Assembly (NCBI GenBank): GCA_027068765.1
Contig: JAMOMC010000033.1
Coordinates: 1 to 47,908 of the forward strand
Length of the DNA: 47,908 nt
Direction of reading: 5' to 3'
Source: Campylobacterales bacterium
GTDB lineage: Bacteria; Campylobacterota; Campylobacteria; Campylobacterales; QNZT01
Shown here: positions 24,567-33,481 of the stretch, one piece after another
How the letters are laid out: every line of letters starts with the position of its first letter
Position numbering within the stretch: the first letter of the stretch is position 1
The notes under the pieces: model-generated
Database searches by the model: none
Told to the model about the DNA's origin: nothing
Seen by the model: the letters and a program-made list of their open reading frames with translations, nothing else
Translations under genes and position numbers: made by a program

Positions 24567-25283
24567 TTACTCCTCTATCGTAGATATAAAATCCTGATAA
24601 ATTTTCTCCAACTCTTCATCTCTTTTCTCAATAATCTCTGAATGGTGAGTTTTTAGTGCCTCTTCTAAAACAGAAAGTCGTTTTGAGAGGTATAAAAATA
24701 ATTGTTTATTTATATCTGGTAGTTTATTGTGGCTTAGTGGGCTTTTATCTTTTCCTCTTATTATAACTCTAGCTGGAATTCCTATGGCTGTAGAGTGAGG
24801 TGGGACATCTTTAACTACTACAGAGTTTGCTCCCACACGAGCATTTTCACCAATGGTAATATTTCCAAGTATTTTAGCTCCTCCACCAATAATTGCACCT
24901 TTTTTGATTGTTGGATGCCGTTTTATATCTTTTTCTAAACTAACCCCTCCAAGAGTTACACCTTGATAGATTAAAACATCATTTTCAATGATTGCTGATT
25001 CTCCTATAACCACACCAAAACCGTGATCTATAAAGACTCTTCTGCCAATTTTGCATCTTGGGTGAATATCTACATTTGTAATTATTTGAGTAACCCCCAT
25101 AATAATTCGACTTATCAATTTAAGCCTTTTTGTATATAACCAGTGAGATACCCTATATGCTACTAAAGCCCAAACACCTGGGTAATTAAAAAGTAGTTCA
25201 AATCTTGATTTTATCGCTGGATCATTTTTCCATGGTGTTGCAAAATCCTCTTTTATAAGTGTAAATAGAGAACTTTTTTTCAT
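24567..25283 (-). CDS. cysE: Serine O-acetyltransferase
   Basis: CysE moves acetyl from acetyl-CoA to serine, the first step of cysteine synthesis. The 238 residues include the N-terminal helical domain (SRFELLFNYPGVWALVAYRV) and a left-handed beta helix with the catalytic-histidine segment VFIDHGFGVVIGE at about 88 and the second histidine in KRHPTI at about 142. ARVGANSVVVKDVPP and IPARVI close the fold. Compared with the 148-residue relative at 7888-8334, this one is complete and is the real CysE. It starts nine bases after speA ends, at the end of the flgA-cysE run. Confidence 0.95.
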   Translation of the reverse strand: MKKSSLFTLIKEDFATPWKNDPAIKSRFELLFNYPGVWALVAYRVSHWLYTKRLKLISRIIMGVTQIITNVDIHPRCKIGRRVFIDHGFGVVIGESAIIENDVLIYQGVTLGGVSLEKDIKRHPTIKKGAIIGGGAKILGNITIGENARVGANSVVVKDVPPHSTAIGIPARVIIRGKDKSPLSHNKLPDINKQLFLYLSKRLSVLEEALKTHHSEIIEKRDEELEKIYQDFISTIEE

Positions 25284-25291
25284 ATTTTGCC

Positions 25292-27118
25292 TTATTTTAC
25301 GGTTTTTAAATAACCATTTTCTTTTAGAAACTGTGCCATTTTTTTTAGCATCTGCTCTTTTAAATGAGAAGAGAACAAAGAGGATGTTTTTATCTTATTT
25401 TGTATACTCTTTTCAATCATCTTTGTATCATAATTTAAATCACCTAAAATATCAATAATAGAAGAAGATTCTACCATCTTTTGAATGGTATATCCTTGTT
25501 TATCTATAATAATTGAAGCTTCAGTTGGATGAGAAAGCAGATTGTGATTCATTCCTAGCACCTCTTGATAAGCACCAACTAGAAAAAAACCCAAAAAATA
25601 CTCCTCATTTTTCAAATCAATACTATGCAAAAAGAGAGGATTTTTTATATCAAATGCAATCTCCCCATCACTATCACAAGTGATATCCCAAAGACTAGCA
25701 GAGCGAGTTGGCTTTTTATCTAGTTTTAAAATCGGCATAATAGGAAATTGTTGAGATAACCCCCAAAAATCAGGCATACTTTGAAAGATTGAAAAGTTTG
25801 CAAGGTATTTCTCTTCAATGGATTTTTGAATATTTAAAAGCTCACTATAGTTTTTATCATGAAGTAAATATATCGCTTTTTTAATAATTATATGAGTTAA
25901 AACTTCAGAATTTGACCTATCTTGCAAATCAATATACCCTAAATCAAAAAGTGTTAAAAGAGAATTTAAATGATCTAAAGCATCGTGGAGATACTCTAAT
26001 GCATTGTTTATATTTATAAATTTATATAGATCAAATAACTCCTCAATCAAAGGAGGATTTTTATCTTTTAATGATAAATCATCTTCTGTATAACCTTCAC
26101 TTACAAGCTCTAAAACAGGGGCGATTAATACAGCATGAGATGCTGCAATATAGCGACCTGATTCTATGATTATGTTTGGCTCTTTTACATTTTTGTTTTT
26201 TGCAATTGTGCCTAACATAAAAATTATATCATTTGCATATTCGTTAAGAGAGTATTTTGCTTGTCTATTCTCTTTGTGTTGTGCATACTCAACTGCTAAA
26301 CCTCCTCCAAGATTTATAGAATTTAGATTAAAAGCTCCTAATTTAACAAGGTCTCCATAGATATTTCCAGCCTCTTTAATGGCTTTTTTTAGATAACTTA
26401 TATCTGTTATTTGTGAGCCTATATGAAAATGTATCATTGTAAATTTATCTAGTAGCTTGGATGCTTTTAACAATTTCATCGCTTTTATAAGTTCAGTTGA
26501 AGTAAGTCCAAATTTTGAGTTAATTCCTCCACTTTTCTCCCAAATTCCAGCTCCAAGTGAGTGAAGTTTTATACGAAGTCCAATTTTAGGAACAAAATCT
26601 GGTTGATTTTTTGCACTCTCTATAATAGTCTCAAGCTCATTTATCCCCTCAATCGCCAAAGTAATGTCCTGTCCTATAGATGCAGAGATGAAGCCAAGCT
26701 CAATCATCTCTTTATCTTTAAATCCATTTACAGTAATTGGTGCTAAGTTAGTATGTGCCATAGCTAGTAGAAGTTCAGCTTTACTTCCAGCTTCAAGACC
26801 ATAATTGTGTTCATCTCCAGCTTTTAAAAGAGCTGTTAAAAAGTTTGGAAACTGATTGACTTTGAGTGGAAAAACAGCTTGGAACTTACCTTTATAGTTT
26901 AATTCAGCAGATGCTCTTTGAAAATTTTGATAGATACGGTCAATCTGTTTTTTTATAAGATGTGGAAATCTAAGAAGAATAGGCCCTCTTAAATTATCAT
27001 CTCTTATTTGTTTTACAATCTCGTAAATTGAAGGTTTACATCCGTGGTTTATCTTTACAAATGCACCATCAATGATAAAATTATCATCACCCCAAATATC
27101 TATACCGTAGTTATTCAA
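25292..27118 (-). CDS. speA: Biosynthetic arginine decarboxylase
   Basis: SpeA is a PLP enzyme that turns arginine into agmatine. In Campylobacterota this feeds spermidine made via carboxyspermidine. The 608 residues show the alanine-racemase-like barrel with the PLP-lysine segment FPLKVNQF at about 83, GLEAGSKAELLLAM, and the phosphate-binding glycines NLGGGLAVEY. The C-terminal region includes GAYQEVLGMNHNL. The likely start is TTG at 27118, overlapping the end of hisS by eight bases. No closer ATG fits the conserved N-terminus YGIDIWGDD. Confidence 0.95.
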   Translation of the reverse strand: MNNYGIDIWGDDNFIIDGAFVKINHGCKPSIYEIVKQIRDDNLRGPILLRFPHLIKKQIDRIYQNFQRASAELNYKGKFQAVFPLKVNQFPNFLTALLKAGDEHNYGLEAGSKAELLLAMAHTNLAPITVNGFKDKEMIELGFISASIGQDITLAIEGINELETIIESAKNQPDFVPKIGLRIKLHSLGAGIWEKSGGINSKFGLTSTELIKAMKLLKASKLLDKFTMIHFHIGSQITDISYLKKAIKEAGNIYGDLVKLGAFNLNSINLGGGLAVEYAQHKENRQAKYSLNEYANDIIFMLGTIAKNKNVKEPNIIIESGRYIAASHAVLIAPVLELVSEGYTEDDLSLKDKNPPLIEELFDLYKFININNALEYLHDALDHLNSLLTLFDLGYIDLQDRSNSEVLTHIIIKKAIYLLHDKNYSELLNIQKSIEEKYLANFSIFQSMPDFWGLSQQFPIMPILKLDKKPTRSASLWDITCDSDGEIAFDIKNPLFLHSIDLKNEEYFLGFFLVGAYQEVLGMNHNLLSHPTEASIIIDKQGYTIQKMVESSSIIDILGDLNYDTKMIEKSIQNKIKTSSLFSSHLKEQMLKKMAQFLKENGYLKTVK

Positions 27119-28313
27119 ATCTCTCTTTCACCTCTGTTTTTTCACTTAAATCTTTTATCCATATCTCTTTATTTAAAAGTTCATCTTCACCGATAATAGC
27201 ACAATATCTTGCATCTTGTTTATCAGCTGCTTTTAAGTGTGCTTTTAAACTTTTTACATCGTAGCTAAGTGTCACTTTATCTGTAGCTCTTTTTTTATCT
27301 GCCTCTTTAAAAACTACATCTATAGCTTCATCACAAAGTGCTCCAAAATAGTATCCAACTCTCCCTTTTTTGGGCACTTCAATCATCTGTAAAATTCTCT
27401 CAATCCCGATAGCAAACCCAATAGCAGAAGTTTTTCTACCACCTAAATACTCTACAAGTTTATCATATCTTCCTCCACCTGCCACAGCATTTTGGGCTCC
27501 CAAATCAGAGCTTACAAACTCAAAAGCAGTTTTAGAATAATAATCAAGTCCTCGAACAAGATTTGGATCAACTTGGTAAGATATACCTAATGCATCTAAA
27601 AGTTTTAAAATATTTGAAAAATCACTCTCACACTTTTGACAAAAGTTTTCATTTAATCTAGGTGAGGGTTTTAAAAGCTCTTGACAATTATTATTTTTAC
27701 AGTCAAATACTCTGATAGGATTTGTTCTTTTTCTTTTTTGGCAATCTTCACACAATGCATCTAGGGTATCTAAAAATGCTACAAGTCTCTTTTTAAAGGG
27801 AGGCATACATAAATCACAACCAAGAGAGTTAATTAAAAGTGTATACTTTATCGAAAATGTATCTAAAATGTCTTTTATCATTTTGATAATCAAAACATCT
27901 TCAAGATAACTATCAACTCCAAAACTCTCTACTCCAAATTGGTGAAATTGTCTAAATCTACCTTTTTGAGGTCTCTCGTATCTAAACATCGGTCCATGAT
28001 AATAAAACTTATGAACTCCCCCAACTCTATCTAGCTTGTTTTCAACAAAACTTCTAACAACTCCTGCAGTTCCCTCAGGTCTCAAACAGACATCATTGTC
28101 ACCTTTGTCTATAAATTGATACATCTCTTTGCTAACAATATCGCTACTCTCTCCAACACTTCTTTTAAAAAGTGCGGTATCTTCCAAGATAGGAGTCCCA
28201 ATAAACTCAAATCCATATCTATTGACAATTTGTGTGCATGTTTTTATAAAATATAGATACTTTTGATTTTCGTCCTCTAATATATCTTTCATGCCTCTTA
28301 ATGTTCTAATCAT
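27111..28313 (-). CDS. hisS: Histidyl-tRNA synthetase
   Basis: This is a class II aminoacyl-tRNA synthetase of 400 residues. Motif 2 is FRYERPQKGRFRQFHQFG, the histidine-binding signatures are LVRGLDYYSKTAFEF and GGGRYDKLVEYLGG, and motif 3 is AIGFAIGIERI. Cysteine pairs (CDLC, CEDC, CKNN/C, CQKC at about 175-235) suggest a zinc-binding insertion between the motifs, which is common in this phylum as far as I recall. The ATG overlaps the tmk stop as ATGA, and the 3' end overlaps speA by eight bases. Confidence 0.96.
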   Translation of the reverse strand: MIRTLRGMKDILEDENQKYLYFIKTCTQIVNRYGFEFIGTPILEDTALFKRSVGESSDIVSKEMYQFIDKGDNDVCLRPEGTAGVVRSFVENKLDRVGGVHKFYYHGPMFRYERPQKGRFRQFHQFGVESFGVDSYLEDVLIIKMIKDILDTFSIKYTLLINSLGCDLCMPPFKKRLVAFLDTLDALCEDCQKRKRTNPIRVFDCKNNNCQELLKPSPRLNENFCQKCESDFSNILKLLDALGISYQVDPNLVRGLDYYSKTAFEFVSSDLGAQNAVAGGGRYDKLVEYLGGRKTSAIGFAIGIERILQMIEVPKKGRVGYYFGALCDEAIDVVFKEADKKRATDKVTLSYDVKSLKAHLKAADKQDARYCAIIGEDELLNKEIWIKDLSEKTEVKERFE

Positions 28314-28879
28314 CTTATAAAACCTTTTATCTTTTGGTGGATTTCATCTATCTCTAATTTTGAGTCAATGATAATATGATTTATTTTGAGTTTTATTAAA
28401 ATCTCTTTCATGAGAGTTTGTACTTTTAAAAGATACTCTATACCTCTTTTTTCTATCAAATCTTCACTCTTTTCTTGAAGCCTACTTTTTATAAGCTGCT
28501 CATTTGTCTCTAACAAAACTACAAAATCTGGCATCTTTTCATCTAACGCAAAACTATTTAATTTAGCTAAAAACTTCAACTCATAATCATCATGGTTTGC
28601 CAAAGCATAAGCAATTCCTGAGATAAAACCTCTATCACTTATAACTATCTTATGCTGTTTTATAACACTTTCATAATGCTCAGCTCTATCTGCAAGAAAT
28701 AAAAAAAGCTCAGCTTTATGGCTTTTTACACCTTTATGCAGTATCAACTCTCTTAATTTAACTCCAAGTTTTGTCCCTCCAGGTTCTTTTGTAAAACAGG
28801 CTTTTGAATAACTCTTTTTTAAAAGCTCTACTTGGGTACTTTTACCAGAGGTGTCAACTCCCTCAATTATCAAATACAT
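28310..28879 (-). CDS. tmk: Thymidylate kinase
   Basis: Tmk phosphorylates dTMP to dTDP. The P-loop EGVDTSGKSTQ lies at residues 6-16, and the DR motif in VISDRGFISGIAYA near residue 90 is typical. I start at the ATG 28879 (189 residues), which has AAGGTG seven bases upstream and lies one base after coaD ends. A longer in-frame ATG at 28939 would place about 20 non-homologous residues inside coaD. The stop overlaps hisS as ATGA. Confidence 0.95.
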   Translation of the reverse strand: MYLIIEGVDTSGKSTQVELLKKSYSKACFTKEPGGTKLGVKLRELILHKGVKSHKAELFLFLADRAEHYESVIKQHKIVISDRGFISGIAYALANHDDYELKFLAKLNSFALDEKMPDFVVLLETNEQLIKSRLQEKSEDLIEKRGIEYLLKVQTLMKEILIKLKINHIIIDSKLEIDEIHQKIKGFIR

Positions 28880-28880
28880 T

Positions 28881-29354
28881 TTACACCTTAGATAAATATG
28901 GAAGAACCTCTTTTGAGACAAGGTGTGAGATGCTTCCATTGTGTTTTAAAATAGCTCTAACAATTGATGAGCTTATAAATGCATTTTGCAAACTTGGCAT
29001 TAGAAAAACTGTCTCTATTTCAGGAGAGAGTGCTGAGTTTGCATAACTCATCTGTAACTCATACTCAAAATCACTCACAGCTCTTAAGCCTCTTATGATT
29101 ATATTTGTATCATATTTTTTTGCTAAATCTACTAAAAGTGTATCAAATGTAACAACTTCAATATCTTTAAAACATCTTGTTGCTTTTTTTACCATGCAAG
29201 CTCTTTTTTCCAAATCAAACATAGGTTTTTTCTCTGCTGAATTGGCAATTGCAACAATTACTCCATCAAAGACTGCATTTGCTCTATTTATAATATCTAA
29301 ATGACCATTTGTAATTGGGTCAAATGTACCTGGATAAAGTGCTATTTTTTTCAT
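28881..29354 (-). CDS. coaD: Phosphopantetheine adenylyltransferase
   Basis: CoaD joins ATP and 4'-phosphopantetheine to make dephospho-CoA. The 157 residues carry the nucleotidyltransferase motif YPGTFDPITNGHLDI at 7-21, RGLRAVSDFEYELQM at about 88, and the ISSSIVR signature at about 126. It lies three bases after ubiX and one base before tmk. Its size equals the bacterial norm. Confidence 0.97.
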   Translation of the reverse strand: MKKIALYPGTFDPITNGHLDIINRANAVFDGVIVAIANSAEKKPMFDLEKRACMVKKATRCFKDIEVVTFDTLLVDLAKKYDTNIIIRGLRAVSDFEYELQMSYANSALSPEIETVFLMPSLQNAFISSSIVRAILKHNGSISHLVSKEVLPYLSKV

Positions 29355-29357
29355 ATA

Positions 29358-29879
29358 CTATTCCCATCGTTTAAATAAATTGTGTGAAATTCCAAGTAAA
29401 TCAAACCATTTTCCTATCAAAAAATCTTCCATATCTTCGATATTTAAAGGATTTGCATAATATCCAATAACGGGAGGAGCAATCACAATATTAAGTTTAG
29501 ATAATTTTAGCATATTTTCCAATGAAATTGATGAAAAAGGCATCTCACGAGGAGCTAAAATGAGTTTTTTTTGCTCTTTTATCATAACACTAGCAGCTCT
29601 TGTGATGAGATTGTCACTAATGCCACAAGAGATTTTTGCCAAAGTATTCATACTACATGGAACTATAATCATTGCATCTGTCTTAAAAGATCCAGATGCA
29701 ATAGATGCTGCAATATTTGAATTTTTAAATTGTGTGATGTTCTGCTCTTTTTCAAATACTATTTTTGCATTTTTTGACATAACTACAAACACTTCAATAT
29801 CTTTTGGTAACTTTTCAATAAATCTCTTACCGAGAGAAACTCCACTAGCCCCAGAAATTGCAACAATCAACCTCACCAA
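29358..29879 (-). CDS. ubiX: Flavin prenyltransferase UbiX
   Basis: UbiX attaches a dimethylallyl group to FMN, making the prenylated flavin cofactor used by UbiD-type decarboxylases. The 173 residues show the FMN-binding start VAISGASGVSLGKRF, VPCSMNTLAKI at about 84, and PREMPFS near 113. In these menaquinone-using bacteria the partner is likely a UbiD-like enzyme of quinone synthesis (inference). It overlaps flgA by seven bases. Confidence 0.95.
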   Translation of the reverse strand: MVRLIVAISGASGVSLGKRFIEKLPKDIEVFVVMSKNAKIVFEKEQNITQFKNSNIAASIASGSFKTDAMIIVPCSMNTLAKISCGISDNLITRAASVMIKEQKKLILAPREMPFSSISLENMLKLSKLNIVIAPPVIGYYANPLNIEDMEDFLIGKWFDLLGISHNLFKRWE

Positions 29880-30556
29880 ATTACCTCTGCTTGTGTACTT
29901 GATATAATTTTTGCTTGAAAAAAATTATTATAATCTCTTTTGATTTTTATGATATCTCCAATGTGTGCATCTTTTAAAGCTTGAGCTTTAAAAGATGCAA
30001 CTACACCACCATCTTTAATAGTTGCCGTTATATAATCTCCTCGCTTAATTGTAGTTAATTTAGAGATATGTCTAGTTGTCAAAATTTTTCCTTCAACTAA
30101 TGTTGTTCTTGCTCTATATCTATTTAAAAAATATGAAGTAATTGGAACTTGATAAAAATTTGTAAATTTAATAGTGACAAAATCAACAATATCATCTGTT
30201 AAAGTTCGTCCTTTTTTGATATATTGGTTTGTTCTTAGAACCTCTACCGTTGCATCTAATTTATAATGATAATATAATTTTCTCTTTTTTGCACCCGATA
30301 TAAAAATAGCCGAAACAGACCCCTTCTCTTTTTTTAAGTTTCCATTTGGAATATAAATTTCTGTAAGTTTATAATTTTTGAACTCTTTTGGAGGTTTTGA
30401 GTATCTTTTTATCTCAAGATTATTAATATGCATCTTTGGATATTTTTCAAGAAATTTAGCATTAACAAATTTTTTAATTTTTTCTATATGGATTTCACTA
30501 TCTGCAAAAAGTGAAATATGAAAAAAAATGAGCACAAATAATACTTTTTTGAACAA
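29873..30556 (-). CDS. flgA: Flagellar basal body P-ring formation protein FlgA
   Basis: FlgA is a periplasmic chaperone for assembly of the flagellar P ring. The 227 residues begin with a signal peptide (VLFVLIFFHISLFADS). The C-terminal SAF domain follows, with QYIKKGRTLTDDIVDF and RGDYITATIKDGGVVASFKA, and ends NNFFQAKIISSTQAEVIW, a usual FlgA ending. It is far from other flagellar genes in the window except fliL at 39121. It heads the run ubiX-coaD-tmk-hisS-speA-cysE. Confidence 0.92.
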   Translation of the reverse strand: MFKKVLFVLIFFHISLFADSEIHIEKIKKFVNAKFLEKYPKMHINNLEIKRYSKPPKEFKNYKLTEIYIPNGNLKKEKGSVSAIFISGAKKRKLYYHYKLDATVEVLRTNQYIKKGRTLTDDIVDFVTIKFTNFYQVPITSYFLNRYRARTTLVEGKILTTRHISKLTTIKRGDYITATIKDGGVVASFKAQALKDAHIGDIIKIKRDYNNFFQAKIISSTQAEVIW

Positions 30557-30600
30557 AGATAGCCTTTTTATAAATTATCTAAGCAGATAGTGTACCGTAA

Positions 30601-30804
30601 TTATTCAAAAGCACTAGGCTCCTTACTTCTTATATAAGTCTCTTTTTCACTCTCTGTTTTTTTAAATTGAACATTATCAATAAAACTATTAAACTGATTT
30701 TTAAGAAAATCTGGCTTTAAATTTGCAAGAAATACCGTAAATGCAAAACCTAAAACAAATAGTATCGGAAGACACACTCTCATCATACACTTTGCAAAGC
30801 CCAT
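30601..30804 (-). CDS. Small single-span membrane protein
   Basis: This 67-residue protein starts MGFAKCMMRVCLPILFVLGF, giving one membrane helix at about 9-27 followed by a charged tail of about 40 residues. I chose the ATG at 30804 because AAAAGGAG stands six bases upstream; an ATA/ATG further upstream adds nonhydrophobic residues and has no such site. The family is not recognised. The ribosome site and layout resemble two other small genes at 38026 and 38398, but no sequence kinship is plain. Confidence 0.6.
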   Translation of the reverse strand: MGFAKCMMRVCLPILFVLGFAFTVFLANLKPDFLKNQFNSFIDNVQFKKTESEKETYIRSKEPSAFE

Positions 30805-30872
30805 GTGAACTCCTTTTAAATTTTGAAAAATTATAATCAAAAATTACTTCAAAAGTGTTCACATTAAATTAT

Positions 30873-32000
30873 CTAGCCTCTTATTTTCTTTATAAATGCA
30901 CCTTTTTCAACTCTTTTTGCTTTTGACAAATCAACTCTAGCTCCCGCATCACTAAAATACGGTCCTACAAGTAGTAATTCAACTGATCTTCCTCTAACAA
31001 TCGCCTCTTTAGTCTCATAATTTAAACCACTCTCTTCAAGACTTTGTATATATCTAGTACTTTTAACTCCAAGATCATTATCATAAAGAGTTGCAATTTG
31101 AATATAATATGTACCATTATCAGCTTGTGAAGTTTGATTATAATTTGTTTCCACTATAGCTGGAACTGATTGTGTATACTGCTCGTCGTATGAGTTATCT
31201 TGATATGATATAGAGTCAACTAAATCATCATCATACTGAGCTTCAAACTCATCAACTTCTCTATCTCCTCCAAACACTAAGCCAAGTCCAAGACCAGCCA
31301 TAATATCAAGATCACTATTTGAAAATTTCTTTAATGCTTTTGTATCTAGTATGAGATTTAAAGTATCACTTATCTTATATTTTAATCCGCCACCAAGATT
31401 TGCAAATCCTCCAGACTCAGCAGCATATGCTTCATCTGATATAATCTCATAACCTAATCCTGCATACACAAAAGGAAATAATGCGTTTTCATTTGCAATC
31501 TCATAAAGACCATTTACATATACTCTATCTGCTGGAGTATCTTTAAGATTTAAAGATGATTTTGATGATGAAACTACCGACTTTTTCTCATATCTTGCAT
31601 CTTTACTTACCGCATATTCATCATTTCTATCTATATTATAATCAGCTGCAAATACATGCTCATACCCTAACTGAATAAAACTACTTTTTGTTATACACTT
31701 ATTAAATCTAACTCCCACAAGTGGTGAATCACCTAATGCTCCATCATCTTCTGTAAAATTTTGCCCACCTATAACATCTGCACTATTTAAACATCCACTT
31801 GTCTCAACTGGAGCTTTAGAAGTAATCGTAGCTGGCACAAATGCTCTCTCAGGAATAAATCTAGGCTCTGGTGTATACTGTTCGACTTCTTGTACTTTGG
31901 CATCATAAGTATCTTGTGCTTCATAGTCTATTAAAGCACCTACATCTGGTCCTGCGAATAATACAGATGTTGTTACTGCTAAAGCTATTATCTTTTTCAT
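30873..32000 (-). CDS. Outer-membrane beta-barrel protein with C-terminal SPOR domain
   Basis: The 375-residue protein has a signal peptide (MKKIIALAVTTSVLFAG). From about 85 to 245 it shows alternating strands with aromatic ends (VGVRFNKCITKSSFIQLGYE, FVYAGLGYEI, GLGLGLVFGG), as in small OmpA-like barrels. After an acidic linker, the last 75 residues (TYYIQIATLYDND to the end) look like a SPOR domain, which binds denuded peptidoglycan strands at division sites. Barrel plus SPOR would tie the outer membrane to the cell wall. Two cysteines (CLNS and NKCI) could form a disulfide. It is single-gene, with a 331-base gap upstream. Confidence 0.7.
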   Translation of the reverse strand: MKKIIALAVTTSVLFAGPDVGALIDYEAQDTYDAKVQEVEQYTPEPRFIPERAFVPATITSKAPVETSGCLNSADVIGGQNFTEDDGALGDSPLVGVRFNKCITKSSFIQLGYEHVFAADYNIDRNDEYAVSKDARYEKKSVVSSSKSSLNLKDTPADRVYVNGLYEIANENALFPFVYAGLGYEIISDEAYAAESGGFANLGGGLKYKISDTLNLILDTKALKKFSNSDLDIMAGLGLGLVFGGDREVDEFEAQYDDDLVDSISYQDNSYDEQYTQSVPAIVETNYNQTSQADNGTYYIQIATLYDNDLGVKSTRYIQSLEESGLNYETKEAIVRGRSVELLLVGPYFSDAGARVDLSKAKRVEKGAFIKKIRG

Positions 32001-32136
32001 TTACTCTCCTAATTTTTCAATTTTATTATTAACTCTAGCAAGTAACAGTTTAAAAAGTCAAGAATATTTACCAAAAAAAACAATAATTAACTTTATGTGT
32101 TACAAAAATTAGCAAAGATCAAAATTAAATTTTATC

Positions 32137-32145
32137 TGGTATAAT
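32137..32145 (+). promoter_or_regulatory. Extended -10 promoter of the RNA upstream of queC
   Basis: TGG-TATAAT is a perfect extended -10 (TATAAT at 32140-32145). It places the transcription start at about 32151, at the first base of the closing stem of the predicted RNA. A convincing -35 is not visible. Confidence 0.65.
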
Positions 32146-32149
32146 GGCG

Positions 32150-32293
32150 AAAGGAAGTGTGAAAAATGGTGAAGATGCTTAAAGGAGGCGAAAGCATCTC
32201 CACCGGACTGTGATGAATGACATTATCTAATGTGTCAGTTGCATTTTGGCAACAGTGTAATTATAATCAAATCGGACTAAATTTATCCTTTTT
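32150..32293 (+). ncRNA. Candidate structured RNA upstream of queC (unassigned)
   Basis: The 331-base gap 32001-32331 holds this element and little else. A helix of 13 pairs with one mismatch (32168-32180 with 32192-32204) displays an 11-base loop with GGAGG. A second hairpin (32220-32224/32229-32233) and a third (32238-32242/32249-32253) follow. The ends AAAGGA (32150-32155) and TCCTTT (32286-32291) can pair and run into a U-run. It matches no RNA I know; SRP, 6S, tmRNA, RNase P and cobalamin or preQ1 elements do not fit. Either a free small RNA or a queC leader is possible. Confidence 0.55.
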
Positions 32294-32331
32294 AATTATA
32301 ATTAATATATATTTTTAAAAAAAGGTTAATT

Positions 32332-32997
32332 TTGAAAAAAGCTGTGTCTATTATAAGCGGAGGTATGGACTCTGCTTTAAGCTCCTATATAGCTAAGTTT
32401 GAAGATGGTTATGAGATTATTGCTTTGCACTTTAACTATGGGCAAAAGACAGAAAAAAAAGAATTAGAAAGTTTTAAAAAGATAGCAAGAAGCTTAAACT
32501 CTTTGAAATTAGTTGAGTTAGACTTGCATTTTATTAAAGAAATAGGAGGCTCTGCTTTAACAGATAAAAGTATAGAAGTTCCAAAAAGTGGAATTTTACC
32601 AGGCGTGCCTGTGACTTATGTACCTTTTAGGAATGGTATCTTTTTATCTATAGCTACAGCTTTAGCCGAAAAAGAAGGAGCTGAAGCCATCTATATAGGT
32701 GTTGTTGAAGAGGATAGTAGCGGTTATCCAGATTGTAGTGATAGTTTTATAAAAAAACTAAATGAAGCGATAGATGAAGGTACAAAGAGTGAAACTAAGA
32801 TAGAGCTAAAAACTCCCTTAGTAAAACTAAAAAAAGAGCAGATTGTAAAAAAAGCAAAAGAGCTTAATGTGCCACTAGAGTATACTTGGAGCTGTTATGA
32901 GCGTGAAGATAAACCTTGTGGAGTTTGTGATAGTTGCAGACTTAGAGCGAAGGGGTTTGAAATAGCAGGCTTAGTTGACTCTATCTATCTGCAATAA
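32332..32997 (+). CDS. queC: 7-cyano-7-deazaguanine synthase QueC
   Basis: QueC converts 7-carboxy-7-deazaguanine to preQ0 with ATP and ammonia, on the way to the tRNA base queuosine. The 221 residues carry the PP-loop SGGMDSALS at 9-17, the family segment [24 protein letters not shown], and the zinc site [15 protein letters not shown] near the end. The start is TTG at 32332, six bases after AAAGG; no ATG is near. Other queuosine genes (queD, queE) are absent from the window. It lies directly downstream of the structured RNA and converges on a thioredoxin-like gene with a 17-base overlap. Confidence 0.95.
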   Translation: MKKAVSIISGGMDSALSSYIAKFEDGYEIIALHFNYGQKTEKKELESFKKIARSLNSLKLVELDLHFIKEIGGSALTDKSIEVPKSGILPGVPVTYVPFRNGIFLSIATALAEKEGAEAIYIGVVEEDSSGYPDCSDSFIKKLNEAIDEGTKSETKIELKTPLVKLKKEQIVKKAKELNVPLEYTWSCYEREDKPCGVCDSCRLRAKGFEIAGLVDSIYLQ

Positions 32998-33481
32998 AAT
33001 AACGGATTTTAAGCCCCAAAGTTGAAGTGTAACCAACCTCAATAGATGATATTTTTCCACTTTTGTCATAAATAAAGGTAGTTGGAAATGATGATACTTG
33101 AAATTTTGAAGCAAACTCTCCATGTAAGTCATTAAAAACTACAAAATCAAACTCTCTTTTTTTTAAAAATGTTTTTAACTCTTCATTTGTTCCTGAATTT
33201 ACAGCAACTGTTATGACATTTGCTTTTTTTGAGAGGCTTTGAATATTTGGAGCTTCAAGTTTACAAGCAGGACACCAAGTAGCCCAAAAGTGAATTATGA
33301 GTGGTTCTCCTTTGAAATCATCTGAGTTTATAGTTTTTTTATCTATAGAGATTAACTCAAATTGTGGAAGTATTGGACTTTTTATATCTGGTCTTTTTAG
33401 ATAGCTAATTAGATTTAAAACAACAGCAATTACAACTACTAAAAACAGTATCTCTTTTATCCAAGAGAAAACTTTTTTCAT
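32981..33481 (-). CDS. TlpA/ResA-like membrane-anchored thioredoxin
   Basis: This 166-residue protein has an N-terminal membrane helix (about 9-26) and a thioredoxin fold with the active site [15 protein letters not shown] (cysteines about 70 and 73) and the cis-proline segment SFPTTFIYD. Such proteins reduce disulfides in periplasmic proteins, often apocytochromes or copper-site proteins. The start overlaps the upstream TRAP-binding-protein stop as ATGA, so the two are co-translated. The gene overlaps the 3' end of queC on the other strand. Confidence 0.85.
   Translation of the reverse strand: MKKVFSWIKEILFLVVVIAVVLNLISYLKRPDIKSPILPQFELISIDKKTINSDDFKGEPLIIHFWATWCPACKLEAPNIQSLSKKANVITVAVNSGTNEELKTFLKKREFDFVVFNDLHGEFASKFQVSSFPTTFIYDKSGKISSIEVGYTSTLGLKIRYFIADR

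Noticed and set aside
28880-28939. Longer tmk start
   Set aside because: It would run inside coaD and add residues not matching thymidylate kinase; the ATG at 28879 has a proper ribosome site.
32150-32293. Cobalamin or preQ1 riboswitch, RNase P RNA, SRP RNA, 6S RNA
   Set aside because: The invariant cores (for example the SRP GGAA tetraloop region, RNase P P4 strings, the cobalamin GGGAAGG and GCCACTG boxes) are missing, and the element is too short for RNase P.
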